This document shows, piece after piece, positions 1 through 6,880 of a stretch of 38,946 nucleotides of DNA. The position numbers were made by a program, and so were the translations under genes. The notes under the pieces were generated by a model. That model was given only the letters and a program-made list of their open reading frames with translations. It ran no database searches and had not been told where the DNA came from. Within the stretch, counting starts at the first letter, position 1, and every line of letters starts with the position of its first letter. The DNA lies in contig JAADHK010000140.1 in the NCBI GenBank assembly GCA_013151835.1, positions 1 through 38,946 on the forward strand, given 5' to 3'. The DNA is from Deltaproteobacteria bacterium. Its GTDB lineage: Bacteria; Desulfobacterota; Desulfobacteria; Desulfobacterales; Desulfosalsimonadaceae.

Positions 1-118
1 GGTGTGGTCACGCAAATTGATTCGCATCCCGATGCTGAGCGTTTGCAAGTTTGACTGGTTTTAGCTGGGCAATGATCACATTCGACTGCTTACAGGATTA
101 TTGAGTTTAGCATCTTGA
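1..118 (+). pseudogene. possible remnant of a tRNA-binding (PheT/MetG/YtpR-type OB) domain
   Basis: Frame 1 from the first base reads GVVTQIDSHPDAERLQV and stops at 52-54. H-P-D-A-E-R-L closely matches the signature of the EMAP/PheT-N tRNA-binding OB fold (HPNADKL in many members). After the stop, frame 2 continues with a second compatible stretch, LGNDHIRLLTGL, behind another stop at 62-64 and ending at 116-118. This looks like a decayed or frameshifted fragment whose 5' part lies outside the window. The match is short and only one motif long, so chance similarity is possible. Confidence 0.3.
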
Positions 119-150
119 ATTTATAGAAAACAAGTGTTTTTTTAAAAGAT

Positions 151-182
151 AAAAAAAACCGCAGCACTATTGCGTACTGCGG
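151..182 (-). terminator. intrinsic terminator for the small sigma-54-controlled gene
   Basis: On the minus strand CCGCAG (182-177) pairs with CTGCGG (164-159) around a 12-nt loop and is followed directly by eight T residues (158-151). This is a textbook Rho-independent terminator. It lies about 70 bp past the stop codon of the minus-strand ORF at 254-469, with no other minus-strand gene between them, which supports that ORF being a real transcription unit. Confidence 0.75.
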
Positions 183-212
183 CTTCACAGACTGCAGGTA
201 ATTTATGCTTAT

Positions 213-233
213 GGGGCATAAATCCATCGCCCC
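213..233. repeat. inverted repeat GGGGC-N11-GCCCC downstream of the small ORF
   Basis: GGGGC at 213-217 and GCCCC at 229-233 can form a five-pair GC stem 20 bp past the stop of the 71-codon gene. The arms are the same as those of the two activator-site palindromes at 762-777 and 834-849, but the spacer is 11 rather than 6 bp. It may be only an RNA hairpin ahead of the terminator. Confidence 0.4.
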
Positions 234-253
234 TGGCTGGTAAAAGAATACAA

Positions 254-469
254 TCAGTAAATTTTTTCCGGCATGAAATCCCTTGTCGAATCATTTTTCC
301 TAAGCAGTTTCCCGCCCTTTTCGAAAACCCGCCGCGCAAACCCGGCATTCTTATATCCCCTTGTATGGCGGTCTTCTTGGGGATAGAGAAAATACATCGA
401 CCCGAAATCTGCGGACAAAGCTTCCATACAATGTGACAAGTGTCTTAAATTAAGAATATATTTCAACAT
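254..469 (-). CDS. unrecognised 71-aa protein, predicted sigma-54-dependent
   Basis: I do not recognise this protein. It begins MLKYILNLRHLSHCMEALSA, contains an aromatic FGSMYFLYPQED stretch and has a basic C-terminal half (FARRVFEKGGKLLRKND). There is one cysteine, no obvious signal peptide and no clear membrane helix. The case for coding rests on its surroundings: a near-perfect Shine-Dalgarno AAGGAGG (484-478) eight bases before the ATG, a consensus sigma-54 promoter about 90 bp upstream, a structured leader, and an intrinsic terminator downstream. The sigma-54 activator gene ends about 390 bp upstream on the same strand. Overlapping ORFs in other frames (142-348 minus, 170-436 plus) have no comparable start signal. 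Function unknown; a small regulatory or stress protein is one possibility. Confidence 0.6.
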   Translation of the reverse strand: MLKYILNLRHLSHCMEALSADFGSMYFLYPQEDRHTRGYKNAGFARRVFEKGGKLLRKNDSTRDFMPEKIY

Positions 470-497
470 GATACCATCCTCCTTTTTAGTTTTATTA

Positions 498-542
498 CGG
501 ACCGTGCCGAAATTGAAAATCGGCGAGGATGCTTTCGGTCCG
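498..542 (-). promoter_or_regulatory. structured 5' leader of the small gene
   Basis: Between the sigma-54 promoter and the Shine-Dalgarno, CGGACCG (498-504) pairs with CGGTCCG (536-542), and a nested GCCGA (506-510)/TCGGC (520-524) stem sits inside. The hairpin would occupy most of the roughly 80-nt leader and end about 14 nt before the AAGGAGG site. It could stabilise the mRNA or gate translation. Nothing in it matches a riboswitch class I know. Confidence 0.5.
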
Positions 543-559
543 CGCCTTGACTAATATGA

Positions 560-575
560 TGCAATCACCGTGCCA
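560..575 (-). promoter_or_regulatory. sigma-54 (RpoN) promoter
   Basis: The minus strand reads TGGCACGGTGATTGCA, an exact match to the RpoN consensus TGGCACG-N4-TTGCA, with GG and GC dinucleotides correctly spaced for the -24/-12 elements. Predicted transcription start is near 549, giving a leader of about 80 nt before the ATG at 469. It is oriented towards the 71-aa ORF. Two matching palindromes lie about 220 and 290 bp upstream, next to the gene for a sigma-54 activator. Confidence 0.85.
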
Positions 576-761
576 TACACAAAGAAACGGCAAATTACTT
601 ATATCCCGGTCACCTGTCGTATAATTGTAATCTGTGAAAATCATATAAGAAACAAGGATGTTGGGCCGGGATCAAAACAATCTTGGGGCTTGCTTCTGGC
701 AGATCAAAAGAGAAGATAATTGGATGGATGGGAGGCAAAGGCAATGAGTTCGGCAAAATGC

Positions 762-777
762 GGGGCATATTCGCCCC
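762..777. promoter_or_regulatory. putative activator-binding site (UAS1)
   Basis: On the minus strand the site reads GGGGCGAATATGCCCC, a palindrome GGGGC-N6-GCCCC about 220 bp upstream of the predicted sigma-54 start. It differs from the second copy at 834-849 at only two central positions. The 72-bp offset between the copies is close to seven helical turns, so both would face the same side of the DNA. Confidence 0.65.
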
Positions 778-833
778 AAACGATTAGGTTTTCCCAACCC
801 AACAGTCTGCAATAAAATGGGAATACAGCGCAT

Positions 834-849
834 GGGGCAATTTCGCCCC
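834..849. promoter_or_regulatory. putative activator-binding site (UAS2)
   Basis: On the minus strand the site reads GGGGCGAAATTGCCCC, the second copy of the palindrome at 762-777. It begins 10 bp past the stop codon of the sigma-54 activator gene and lies about 290 bp upstream of the predicted start of the small gene. Paired upstream palindromes at this distance are the usual enhancer layout for NtrC-type activators. Confidence 0.65.
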
Positions 850-858
850 TGATTGAGG

Positions 859-2703
859 CTATATAAGCCCATGCCTTTTCATTTTACGAAAAAGCGTCTT
901 TCTGTTAATATCCAAAGCCTGCGCCGCCTTTTGTTTTTGCCATCGATTCTTATCAAGAGCGCCTGTGATCAGGCGTTTTTCATACAGGGCCATGGCATAG
1001 CCAAGGGATTTAAACCCGGTAATTGGAATGTCTTCGGGCAACGCGCCGGGGCCGGATTCACCCGGGGGCATGAAATCGAGCGTTTTTAATGTAATATAAC
1101 GCTGCAATACGTTCTGCAGTTCACGAACATTTCCCGGCCAGTCGTAGTTGTACAGCAGATTTACGACCCTTCCCGTGATCTGGCTCCGGTCTTTTCCGGC
1201 ATATAGTTCCATAAAATGATCTATTAAAAGGGGCAGATCGTCCTTTCTCGCCCGCAGGGGCGGAAGCGTGATTGGAATGACATGTATCCGGTAAAAAAAA
1301 TCCTCTCGCATCCGGCCGTTTTTAACCTCCTCCTTGAGGTTCCGGTTCGTGGCCCCTATGATCCGGACACGGGCCTGCCGCACCTGACTGCCTCCCACAG
1401 GCGTATACCCTCCCCCTTCAATCACACGAAGCAATTTAGCCTGAGCGTTTATATCGATCTCGCCCAGTTCATCAAGAAACAGGGTCCCGCCGGTGGCCCG
1501 GTCGAAATATCCCGATTTATCGCCAACCGCTCCCGTGAATGCGCCTTTTTTATATCCGAAAAACTCGCTTTCAAATAAATGCTCGGGAACAGCGCTGCAA
1601 TTAACGGCCACAAACGGCATTTCGGCGTTATCACTCACGTTGTGAATGGCCCTTGCAACGAGCTCCTTGCCGGTCCCTGACTCGCCGTAAATAATGATAT
1701 TCGCATCGGTTGCGGCGGCCTTTGAGATAAGGCCGTAAACCTCCTGCATGGCGGGATTCTTCCCTATGATATCGCCGAACCGGAACCTTTCTCGGATGGT
1801 TGTCTTAAGGCTGATATTTTCTTTTCTTAGCTGCTGCTCTTCCTTCTTATGAGCCGTGATATCCGAAACAAAGCCTTCGACTTCCATGAGCTTTCCTATG
1901 GGGGAAACAATTCCGATCCCCTCCTCCCATACCCAGCGGATTTTTCCGGATGCCGTCACAATCCTGTATTCGATCTGGAAGGGCGCGGCTTCGTTTAACC
2001 CGTCGGAGACTGTCGCAAGCACCCTTTTTAGATCATCAGGATGGATCAGTGCGCCGTATGACAATTTTTTGCTTTTCACGATGTCAACGGGTGCATAACC
2101 GGTAAGCCCCCTGCACCCCCGGCTCACGAAAATCATGGTCCGCTCATCGTCAATCCGGCACCGATAAGCCATGCCCGGAAGATGGCCCATGAGATTATTT
2201 AAGCGCCGCTCGCTCTCCTTTAAGGCGGCCTCGGCCTGTTTAAAGCTGGTTACATCCATAAACGATGCAACGCTTTTTCCCATCCCGGGAATCATGTCTA
2301 TGGTTATGTTCATGTCCCTTATCTCGGAGAACCTGTTTACAACCCGGCATTCATATTCCCTGGGCGCGGCCGTGGGATCAAGCCGCCGCTTGACATGGTA
2401 GCGCTTCATTCTCTTTAAATCCTGATCCACAACGAAATCAGTCCACTTCATCTTCCATTCGATTTCCTCCTTGGTATAACCGGAAAGGCTTTCAAATCTG
2501 GCGTTTACCATGGAGACCGTCATATCAGCCTCGATTATCATGGTTGCGGTCCCGGTATTTTCAAATACACTCTTGTAATGGTTCTCAATGGCTTTGTCAC
2601 AGCCGGGGTCTGCATTTTTTCCTGATTCAAAGGCGGCAATCCGCCGCCTCAATTTACTGACTTTAGCCAAGAGCTCTTTTTTAGTTAGTTTTTGATCATC
2701 CAT
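859..2703 (-). CDS. PAS-PAS sigma-54-dependent transcriptional activator
   Basis: A 614-aa NtrC-family enhancer-binding protein. An N-terminal coil (residues 5-25) precedes a PAS domain (about 40-155) and a second PAS with PAC segment (about 165-290). The AAA+ domain (about 310-540) has Walker A GESGTGKE (340-347), the sigma-54-contacting GAFTGA loop intact (387-392), Walker B GGTLFLDE (405-412) and WPGNVREL (522-529). A Fis-type helix-turn-helix ends the protein (about 588-612). There is no receiver domain, so activation is probably through a PAS-bound ligand or cofactor. It lies 41 bp after the nitroreductase gene and probably shares its transcript. The pair of palindromes beyond its stop codon and the sigma-54 promoter suggest that the 71-aa gene is its direct target. 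The start codon has only a weak ribosome-binding site. Confidence 0.95.
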   Translation of the reverse strand: MDDQKLTKKELLAKVSKLRRRIAAFESGKNADPGCDKAIENHYKSVFENTGTATMIIEADMTVSMVNARFESLSGYTKEEIEWKMKWTDFVVDQDLKRMKRYHVKRRLDPTAAPREYECRVVNRFSEIRDMNITIDMIPGMGKSVASFMDVTSFKQAEAALKESERRLNNLMGHLPGMAYRCRIDDERTMIFVSRGCRGLTGYAPVDIVKSKKLSYGALIHPDDLKRVLATVSDGLNEAAPFQIEYRIVTASGKIRWVWEEGIGIVSPIGKLMEVEGFVSDITAHKKEEQQLRKENISLKTTIRERFRFGDIIGKNPAMQEVYGLISKAAATDANIIIYGESGTGKELVARAIHNVSDNAEMPFVAVNCSAVPEHLFESEFFGYKKGAFTGAVGDKSGYFDRATGGTLFLDELGEIDINAQAKLLRVIEGGGYTPVGGSQVRQARVRIIGATNRNLKEEVKNGRMREDFFYRIHVIPITLPPLRARKDDLPLLIDHFMELYAGKDRSQITGRVVNLLYNYDWPGNVRELQNVLQRYITLKTLDFMPPGESGPGALPEDIPITGFKSLGYAMALYEKRLITGALDKNRWQKQKAAQALDINRKTLFRKMKRHGLI

Positions 2704-2744
2704 CTAATCACAACCATCAAAGTCAGGCATGGGTCTTACGCCGG

Positions 2745-3296
2745 TTAAAACCGGTCATAATGGATAAATTCCGAAAGTGTTTTCCGCTTTGGAGCCGATG
2801 GAACTTTTGAGGCAAAACCCATGGGAAAAAGGGCCAAAAGTTCATATCCGTCCGGGAGATTTACGGCGCGGGCCACGGCATCCTGATCGAAAAGTCCCGC
2901 GACAACGGTCCCGAGCCCAACGGCATGGGCTGCCAGCATGATGTTCTGGGCGGCTATACCAAGGTCGAACATGAACCAGTCCCCGAATTTCGTGGCCTTT
3001 AGACCCTTATAAAACCCGGACGTATTCAGACGGCCGCACAGGGCGAGCAACACCGGCGCACTCTTTACAGCCTTTGATGCGGGGTTTGCCTTAGGCATGG
3101 CCTCGCCGACTGCGGCGCGGACCTCCGGGTCGCGAATTACAACGACCTCCCAGCACTGGGTGTTTGCCCATGAAGGGGCCCACCTGAGCGCTTCAAGCAC
3201 CTTTTCCACAAGTTTGTCGTCAACGTCGCGATCCTCAAAATTGCGAATGCTTCGCCTTTCCTTTATCACCTCAAGCACATCGTTTATTTCGCTCAT
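2745..3296 (-). CDS. nitroreductase-family FMN oxidoreductase
   Basis: A 183-aa protein of the FMN-dependent nitroreductase superfamily. The N-terminal ERRSIRNFEDRDV segment is the typical FMN-phosphate-binding arginine region, followed by ALRWAPSWANTQCWEVVVI, matching the family's APSxxNxQPW pattern with the usual proline replaced. The C-terminal half has the GLGTVVAGLF glycine motif. Length is normal for the compact single-domain branch. Its ATG overlaps the upstream cohesin-protein stop by one base (TAATG), with GGAGAT as ribosome-binding site, implying translational coupling. The physiological substrate cannot be told from sequence; quinone, flavin or nitro-compound reduction are all seen in the family. 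Its position before the PAS-type activator is compatible with a redox-sensing locus, which is inference. Confidence 0.92.
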   Translation of the reverse strand: MSEINDVLEVIKERRSIRNFEDRDVDDKLVEKVLEALRWAPSWANTQCWEVVVIRDPEVRAAVGEAMPKANPASKAVKSAPVLLALCGRLNTSGFYKGLKATKFGDWFMFDLGIAAQNIMLAAHAVGLGTVVAGLFDQDAVARAVNLPDGYELLALFPMGFASKVPSAPKRKTLSEFIHYDRF

Positions 3297-3946
3297 TATT
3301 TATCTCCATGAAGTTTGCCGGCTTTTTGGGGACGGACTATACTTATACCTCCGCTTTTAATTTCGCATGGAACTTCCTTGAGCCGGTCGTCCATTACCTG
3401 TATCTCCTTTACGGTAATTTTTGTTTTTTTAATGCTTTCGTCAAGATCGGGATTAACTGTAAATACCAGCGTCATAAGAGTCAATTCCTTTCCCTTTATC
3501 CCCCTTGCCCCGGCCATGACAATAATCAGCCGTCCCGGTTGTTTATCATTAACCACATGCATGAGAGAAGACGCTGCTTCCGCCTTAACCGCTTTAACAT
3601 AAGTCAGGGCCGATTTGTCATAGGAAAGCACGAGCTTTATTCCGGCAAGGTTATCAATTTGTTGAACCTTTACGGGAATTTCAACCTCATCGCCGGAGGC
3701 CCCGGACAGATAGGGAATAACAAGCTTGGCCGCGCGGGCCGTAACGGGATGTAAAAGGATGACGGAAAAAAACAAGGCAGAAAATATTGCAGCAGCCTTA
3801 AAAACGGTGCCGGGCAAAGCACTTTGAGATATGAAATATTGCGGACCGCGATACGTTTGATACGACATAAAGACCCCGTTTACGCAGATTTTAATTAGTG
3901 ACCGAACGAAGACCGCCAATTTTTCCAATTTCTGTGTTGGGCTCAA
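3296..3946 (-). CDS. exported cohesin-domain protein
   Basis: A 216-aa protein. After a long N-terminal stretch comes a hydrophobic segment (about residues 50-70) ending TARAA, a plausible signal-peptidase I site. The remaining ~145 residues look like one cohesin-type beta-sandwich, with the typical opening GDEVEIPVKV, then LAGIKLVLSYDKSALTYV and later LMTLVFTV. Cohesin domains bind dockerins in cellulosomes but also occur in other exported proteins. No dockerin-like duplicated calcium loop is visible in this window. The start chosen is TTG at 3946 because GAGGA lies just upstream; an internal ATG at 3868 would give a shorter leader and a more ordinary signal peptide. It is first gene of the likely operon with the nitroreductase and activator. 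Confidence 0.75.
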   Translation of the reverse strand: MSPTQKLEKLAVFVRSLIKICVNGVFMSYQTYRGPQYFISQSALPGTVFKAAAIFSALFFSVILLHPVTARAAKLVIPYLSGASGDEVEIPVKVQQIDNLAGIKLVLSYDKSALTYVKAVKAEAASSLMHVVNDKQPGRLIIVMAGARGIKGKELTLMTLVFTVNPDLDESIKKTKITVKEIQVMDDRLKEVPCEIKSGGISIVRPQKAGKLHGDK

Positions 3947-3990
3947 ATTTTAATCCTCAAAATACCATATGTATTCCTGCGGTTAAAATT

Positions 3991-4012
3991 TTCGCCCGCC
4001 TTCGCCCGCCTT
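3991..4012. repeat. short tandem repeat in an intergenic region
   Basis: TTCGCCCGCC is repeated head to tail at 3991-4000 and 4001-4010, followed by TT. It lies in the leader of the cohesin-protein operon. The rest of the 371-bp gap (3947-4317) holds the promoter at 4072-4100 and the terminator at 4151-4189; I see nothing else in it. Confidence 0.6.
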
Positions 4013-4071
4013 GAACTTGAAAAAATTTTCAGGTTTTCGTTCAGACACTGCTATGTTAAAGATGAAGACTA

Positions 4072-4100
4072 TCTATATTGGAAACGGATATAAAAATCAA
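4072..4100 (-). promoter_or_regulatory. sigma-70-like promoter for the cohesin/nitroreductase/activator operon
   Basis: On the minus strand TTGATT (4100-4095) is separated by 17 bp from TATAGA (4077-4072). Each matches four of six consensus positions. The predicted start near 4065 would give a leader of about 120 nt ahead of the TTG start at 3946. Confidence 0.45.
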
Positions 4101-4150
4101 TAGGCCACAGATTTCAAAACACGGAGGCTTATCATTGTAGAGCCACACAA

Positions 4151-4189
4151 AAAAAGGGGAAACCCGGAATTTCCGGAGTTTCCCCTTTT
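4151..4189 (-). terminator. terminator of rplM-rpsI
   Basis: AAAAAGGGGAAAC (4151-4163) pairs with GTTTCCCCTTTT (4178-4189), with an inner CCGGAA/TTCCGG extension, giving a long, nearly perfect stem flanked by A-runs and T-runs. It lies about 130 bp past the rpsI stop. The symmetry would let it work in both directions, but no plus-strand gene enters it. Confidence 0.8.
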
Positions 4190-4317
4190 ATACTTTTTCA
4201 CCATTCACAGCACCAGGTAACAAATACAGCTATAATAACCCGCTGATAGCGCCATAGGCATCACATTGACCACACCCGATATTGACGGCGTAATCTTTCA
4301 AAAACCCAGCCGACGGT

Positions 4318-4716
4318 TTACCGTTTCGAGAACTGGAACCTTGCCCGCGCACCGCGCTGGCCATATTTCTTCCGTTCCTTGGTTCTCGGGTCACGCTTGA
4401 CGAATCCGGCCTTTTTAAGGACCATACGCAGTTCAGGATTTATGAAGAAAAGCGCCTTGGTGATACCGTGACGCACGGCACCCGCCTGGCCGAGCATCCC
4501 GCCACCCCTGACATTAACCCTTATGTCATACGCATCCGTCGTTTCGGTCAAAACCAGCGGCTGCAAAAGCAAATGACGTGCCGATGCAAGCCGGAAATAC
4601 TGATCAACCGGCTTGTTATTTACAATAATCTCGCCTTTACCGGGCGTAAGCCATGTCCGGGCCACCGCCATCTTCCGTTTACCGGTTGCGTATACAACGT
4701 TATCCTGAAGACCCAT
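4318..4716 (-). CDS. rpsI: 30S ribosomal protein S9
   Basis: A 132-aa ribosomal protein S9 (uS9). It shows the N-terminal YATGKRKMAVARTWL block, the central RGGGMLGQAGAVRHGI loop, and the conserved end KKYGQRGARARFQFSKR, whose basic SKR tail reaches the P-site tRNA in the ribosome. The frame is open nine codons further upstream to a TTG, but the ATG at 4716, preceded by GGGGG at good spacing, gives the normal protein length. It follows rplM by 27 bp in the usual rplM-rpsI order and shares its promoter. Confidence 0.97.
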   Translation of the reverse strand: MGLQDNVVYATGKRKMAVARTWLTPGKGEIIVNNKPVDQYFRLASARHLLLQPLVLTETTDAYDIRVNVRGGGMLGQAGAVRHGITKALFFINPELRMVLKKAGFVKRDPRTKERKKYGQRGARARFQFSKR

Positions 4717-4743
4717 TAAACCCCCATTATAATTTACATACAA

Positions 4744-5178
4744 CTAAATTTCGAGCATTGCCGGCTGTTGCGCGGCATGCGGATGCCGTCCGCCGGCATA
4801 GACTTTCAACTTTTTATACAGGCAGGTGCCCAGACGATTCTTGGGAAGCATCCCCTTTACGGCAAACCGGATAATATTTTCCGGCCGGTCCTCACGGAGT
4901 TTTTTGGCGTTTGTCTCCCTGAGGCCACCCACATAACCGCTGTGGCGGTAGTATTTTTTCTGGTCCCATTTTCTCCCGGTCAGCCTGATCTTTTCAGCAT
5001 TGATGACCACGATAAAGTCTCCACAATCGACATGGGGAGTAAACAAGGGGTTGTGTTTCCCTCTGAGCCTTGCGGCAATCACGCTTGCCAGACGGCCTAG
5101 GATCATGTCTGATGCGTCAACCACATACCATTTTCTTTCAACGTCGCCTTTTTTAGCACTATATGTATATTTCTTCAA
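4744..5178 (-). CDS. rplM: 50S ribosomal protein L13
   Basis: A 144-aa L13 (uL13). Recognisable segments are [52 protein letters not shown] and [12 protein letters not shown], all in family order. The start is taken as TTG at 5178 because AAGGAG lies eight bases upstream and the resulting length fits the family (about 142 aa). The frame is open a further 19 codons to an upstream ATG that would add an atypical N-terminus. It is first gene of the rplM-rpsI operon. Confidence 0.96.
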   Translation of the reverse strand: MKKYTYSAKKGDVERKWYVVDASDMILGRLASVIAARLRGKHNPLFTPHVDCGDFIVVINAEKIRLTGRKWDQKKYYRHSGYVGGLRETNAKKLREDRPENIIRFAVKGMLPKNRLGTCLYKKLKVYAGGRHPHAAQQPAMLEI

Positions 5179-5220
5179 TTCACTTACTCCTTGTATTGCT
5201 GAGGAAATTAATTTGGAATT

Positions 5221-5248
5221 ATTAAACCGAAACATGAATCAATGTCAA
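5221..5248 (-). promoter_or_regulatory. promoter of rplM-rpsI
   Basis: The minus strand has a perfect TTGACA (5248-5243), 16 bp, then TTTAAT (5226-5221). The start would be near 5214, about 36 nt before the rplM TTG codon, consistent with a strong ribosomal-protein promoter and short leader. Confidence 0.65.
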
Positions 5249-5323
5249 GAAAAATTTCAGGATTATCTCATTTACATTGAGCAAAAGAGCGCGTTTTATC
5301 CAAAGAGGCATGGGCCAAGGTAT

Positions 5324-5355
5324 TTGACAATCAACACGGGACAAATGTATATAAT
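5324..5355 (+). promoter_or_regulatory. promoter of the CYTH gene
   Basis: A perfect TTGACA at 5324-5329 is followed by TATATAAT at 5348-5355. Read as TATATA (5348-5353), the spacer is 18 bp; read as TATAAT (5350-5355), it is 20 bp. The start near 5361 leaves a leader of about 30 nt before the ATG at 5391. Confidence 0.65.
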
Positions 5356-5390
5356 ACGATAAAGAAACAGCCGACAACAAAGGAGTATCC

Positions 5391-6005
5391 ATGTCCGGGC
5401 CCCTGGAAACAGAAATAAAATTCCATATTTTAAACAAAAATTCAATCCGTAAAAGGGCATTGTCCATTGGCGCAGTATCTGAGGGCAGACACGAGGAGTA
5501 CAATCTCCGGCTCGATGACAGCAGGCAAAGCCTGCTGCGCGGAGACCGCCTTTTGAGACTGCGGCGCGCGGACACAACCACGCTCACTTTAAAATCCCCT
5601 GCCCCGGAAAAAAGCACGGACTTCAAGGTTCATGAAGAACTGGAAGTATGCATGGACGACTTTGACACAATGGCGACCATTTTCAACGCCCTTGGTTTCA
5701 CCAGAGTCCAGGTTTATGAAAAAATACGGGAAACCTTTAAACTGGGCAATACCATCCTTTGCCTGGATGAAATGCCTTTCGGCACGTTCCTTGAGATCGA
5801 AGGGACTTGCAATGCCATTGTCAAAACAGCCGGACAGCTTGGTTTTTCATGGGAAGACCGGATAATTGACAACTACCTGTCCATGTTTGAAACGATCAGG
5901 CGCATACTCGGCCTGAAATTTTCGGACCTCACCTTTGAAAATTTTTCAGACATTCACATTGATTTTGCGGAATATCTACACCTGTTTGTTGCCGGTCCAT
6001 CATAG
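5391..6005 (+). CDS. cyaB: CYTH-domain protein, class IV adenylate cyclase (CyaB) family
   Basis: A 204-aa protein of the CYTH superfamily (CyaB adenylate cyclase/thiamine triphosphatase). The N-terminal LETEIKF carries the signature ExExK (E6, E8, K10). Further family blocks are EYNLRLDD, LLRLRRADTTTLTLKSP, HEELEV and LDEMPFGTFLEIEG, which together line the triphosphate tunnel with acidic and basic residues. Members may make cAMP from ATP or hydrolyse triphosphates (ThTP, PPPi), and sequence alone does not settle which. An AAGGAG ribosome-binding site lies six bases before the ATG. It is a single-gene unit with its own promoter, convergent with the SAM hydrolase gene. The ~40 C-terminal residues after the CYTH core are not recognised. 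Confidence 0.88.
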   Translation: MSGPLETEIKFHILNKNSIRKRALSIGAVSEGRHEEYNLRLDDSRQSLLRGDRLLRLRRADTTTLTLKSPAPEKSTDFKVHEELEVCMDDFDTMATIFNALGFTRVQVYEKIRETFKLGNTILCLDEMPFGTFLEIEGTCNAIVKTAGQLGFSWEDRIIDNYLSMFETIRRILGLKFSDLTFENFSDIHIDFAEYLHLFVAGPS

Positions 6006-6012
6006 GCTTTTG

Positions 6013-6036
6013 TCGGATTACGCTTCGCTAATCCGA
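6013..6036. terminator. palindromic hairpin between convergent genes
   Basis: TCGGATTA (6013-6020) and TAATCCGA (6029-6036) form a perfect 8-bp stem around CGCTTCGC. It sits between the CYTH stop (6005) and the SAM hydrolase stop (6050). There is no U-tract on either strand, so termination would be weak or Rho-assisted. Very similar hairpins are common dispersed repeats in many proteobacterial genomes. Confidence 0.5.
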
Positions 6037-6049
6037 TCTGCGAGTCCCG

Positions 6050-6871
6050 TCATGCCACTGCATCCACAACCACATCCGAGCCAACACCGGCCTTAAAATA
6101 ATCGGCGGCATTGCCAAGATTCACGGAAATCTCAAGAAAACCGGCGCTCCCGAACAGGGCCAGAGGCACGTTTTCCGCCTTCATGCCATAGGTTTTTGAT
6201 ATACCCTTTATTATATGTCCGGCCAGATGGATAACTACGTTTTTTTCAGGCACATTTCCGAAAGTGGCCAAAAAAACATCCGCTGAAATATTGGTGACAA
6301 GATTTCCGAATGAATCCACCCCAACTACCCGGCCCGCAAGTCCGTTGGATTTTGTACGTTCCGGCAAATCCGGCGGCAGGAGAAATATGGATTTTGGATT
6401 AAGCCTTGGCCCGAGATCGGCCAGGTCCCTCCCCATTGAAAGGTAAGCCGCAACCGGCGCAAAAATGTCCCTGCCGTGAAAAGTGTTGCTTACAGGGTGC
6501 AAAAACCAGTCCCGATTTTTCACCCATACACCGGACATGTTTTTCTCATTTTCAACTATCCGGCTTAACACCCCGTTATCCGGCGCTAAAAATACATGCC
6601 CGCAAGCCCTGACGGCGACGACGCGCCGGGAGCATCCCACAGTCGGGTCCACGACAACCATATGAATCGTGCCGGACGGAAAATAAGAAAATGACGACCC
6701 TATGACATTGGCCGCACCAAAGATATCGAAAGGCCCGATCTGATGGGTGATATCCACGATCCGGGCAGACGGGTTGAGTGACAGGATGACCCCCTTCATG
6801 ATACCGGCATAAGGCTCTGAAAGCCCGAAGTCCGTAACAAGCGTGATAAGCCCGGAGACCCTGTTATCCAT
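6050..6871 (-). CDS. SAM hydrolase/SAM-dependent halogenase family protein (DUF62)
   Basis: A 273-aa member of the DUF62 family (S-adenosyl-L-methionine hydroxide adenosyltransferase), related to fluorinase and SalL. Typical motifs are LVTDFGLSEPYAG, ITHQIGPFDI, VVDPTVG, FLAPDNGVLS, TFHGRDIFAPVAAYLS and VDSFGNLVTNI. The aspartate of VDPTVG, a following arginine and the histidine of FHGRD correspond to the Asp-Arg-His water-activating triad of the hydrolase branch, so cleavage of SAM to adenosine and methionine is the likely reaction. The ATG at 6871 is preferred over a GTG two codons earlier because AGGAGG sits five bases before it. It starts nine bases after the ruvB stop and is the last gene of the tol-ruv cluster. 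Confidence 0.9.
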   Translation of the reverse strand: MDNRVSGLITLVTDFGLSEPYAGIMKGVILSLNPSARIVDITHQIGPFDIFGAANVIGSSFSYFPSGTIHMVVVDPTVGCSRRVVAVRACGHVFLAPDNGVLSRIVENEKNMSGVWVKNRDWFLHPVSNTFHGRDIFAPVAAYLSMGRDLADLGPRLNPKSIFLLPPDLPERTKSNGLAGRVVGVDSFGNLVTNISADVFLATFGNVPEKNVVIHLAGHIIKGISKTYGMKAENVPLALFGSAGFLEISVNLGNAADYFKAGVGSDVVVDAVA

Positions 6872-6880
6872 GATCACCTC

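Noticed and set aside
170-436. 88-codon plus-strand ORF opposite the small sigma-54-controlled gene.
   Set aside because: No ribosome-binding site or promoter; the minus strand has strong start and stop signals.
672-872. 66-codon minus ORF beyond the sigma-54 activator.
   Set aside because: It covers the two palindromic sites and overlaps the activator end; no start signal.
3991-4012. CRISPR-like tandem repeat.
   Set aside because: Only two 10-bp copies with no spacers; no CRISPR array or cas gene in the window.
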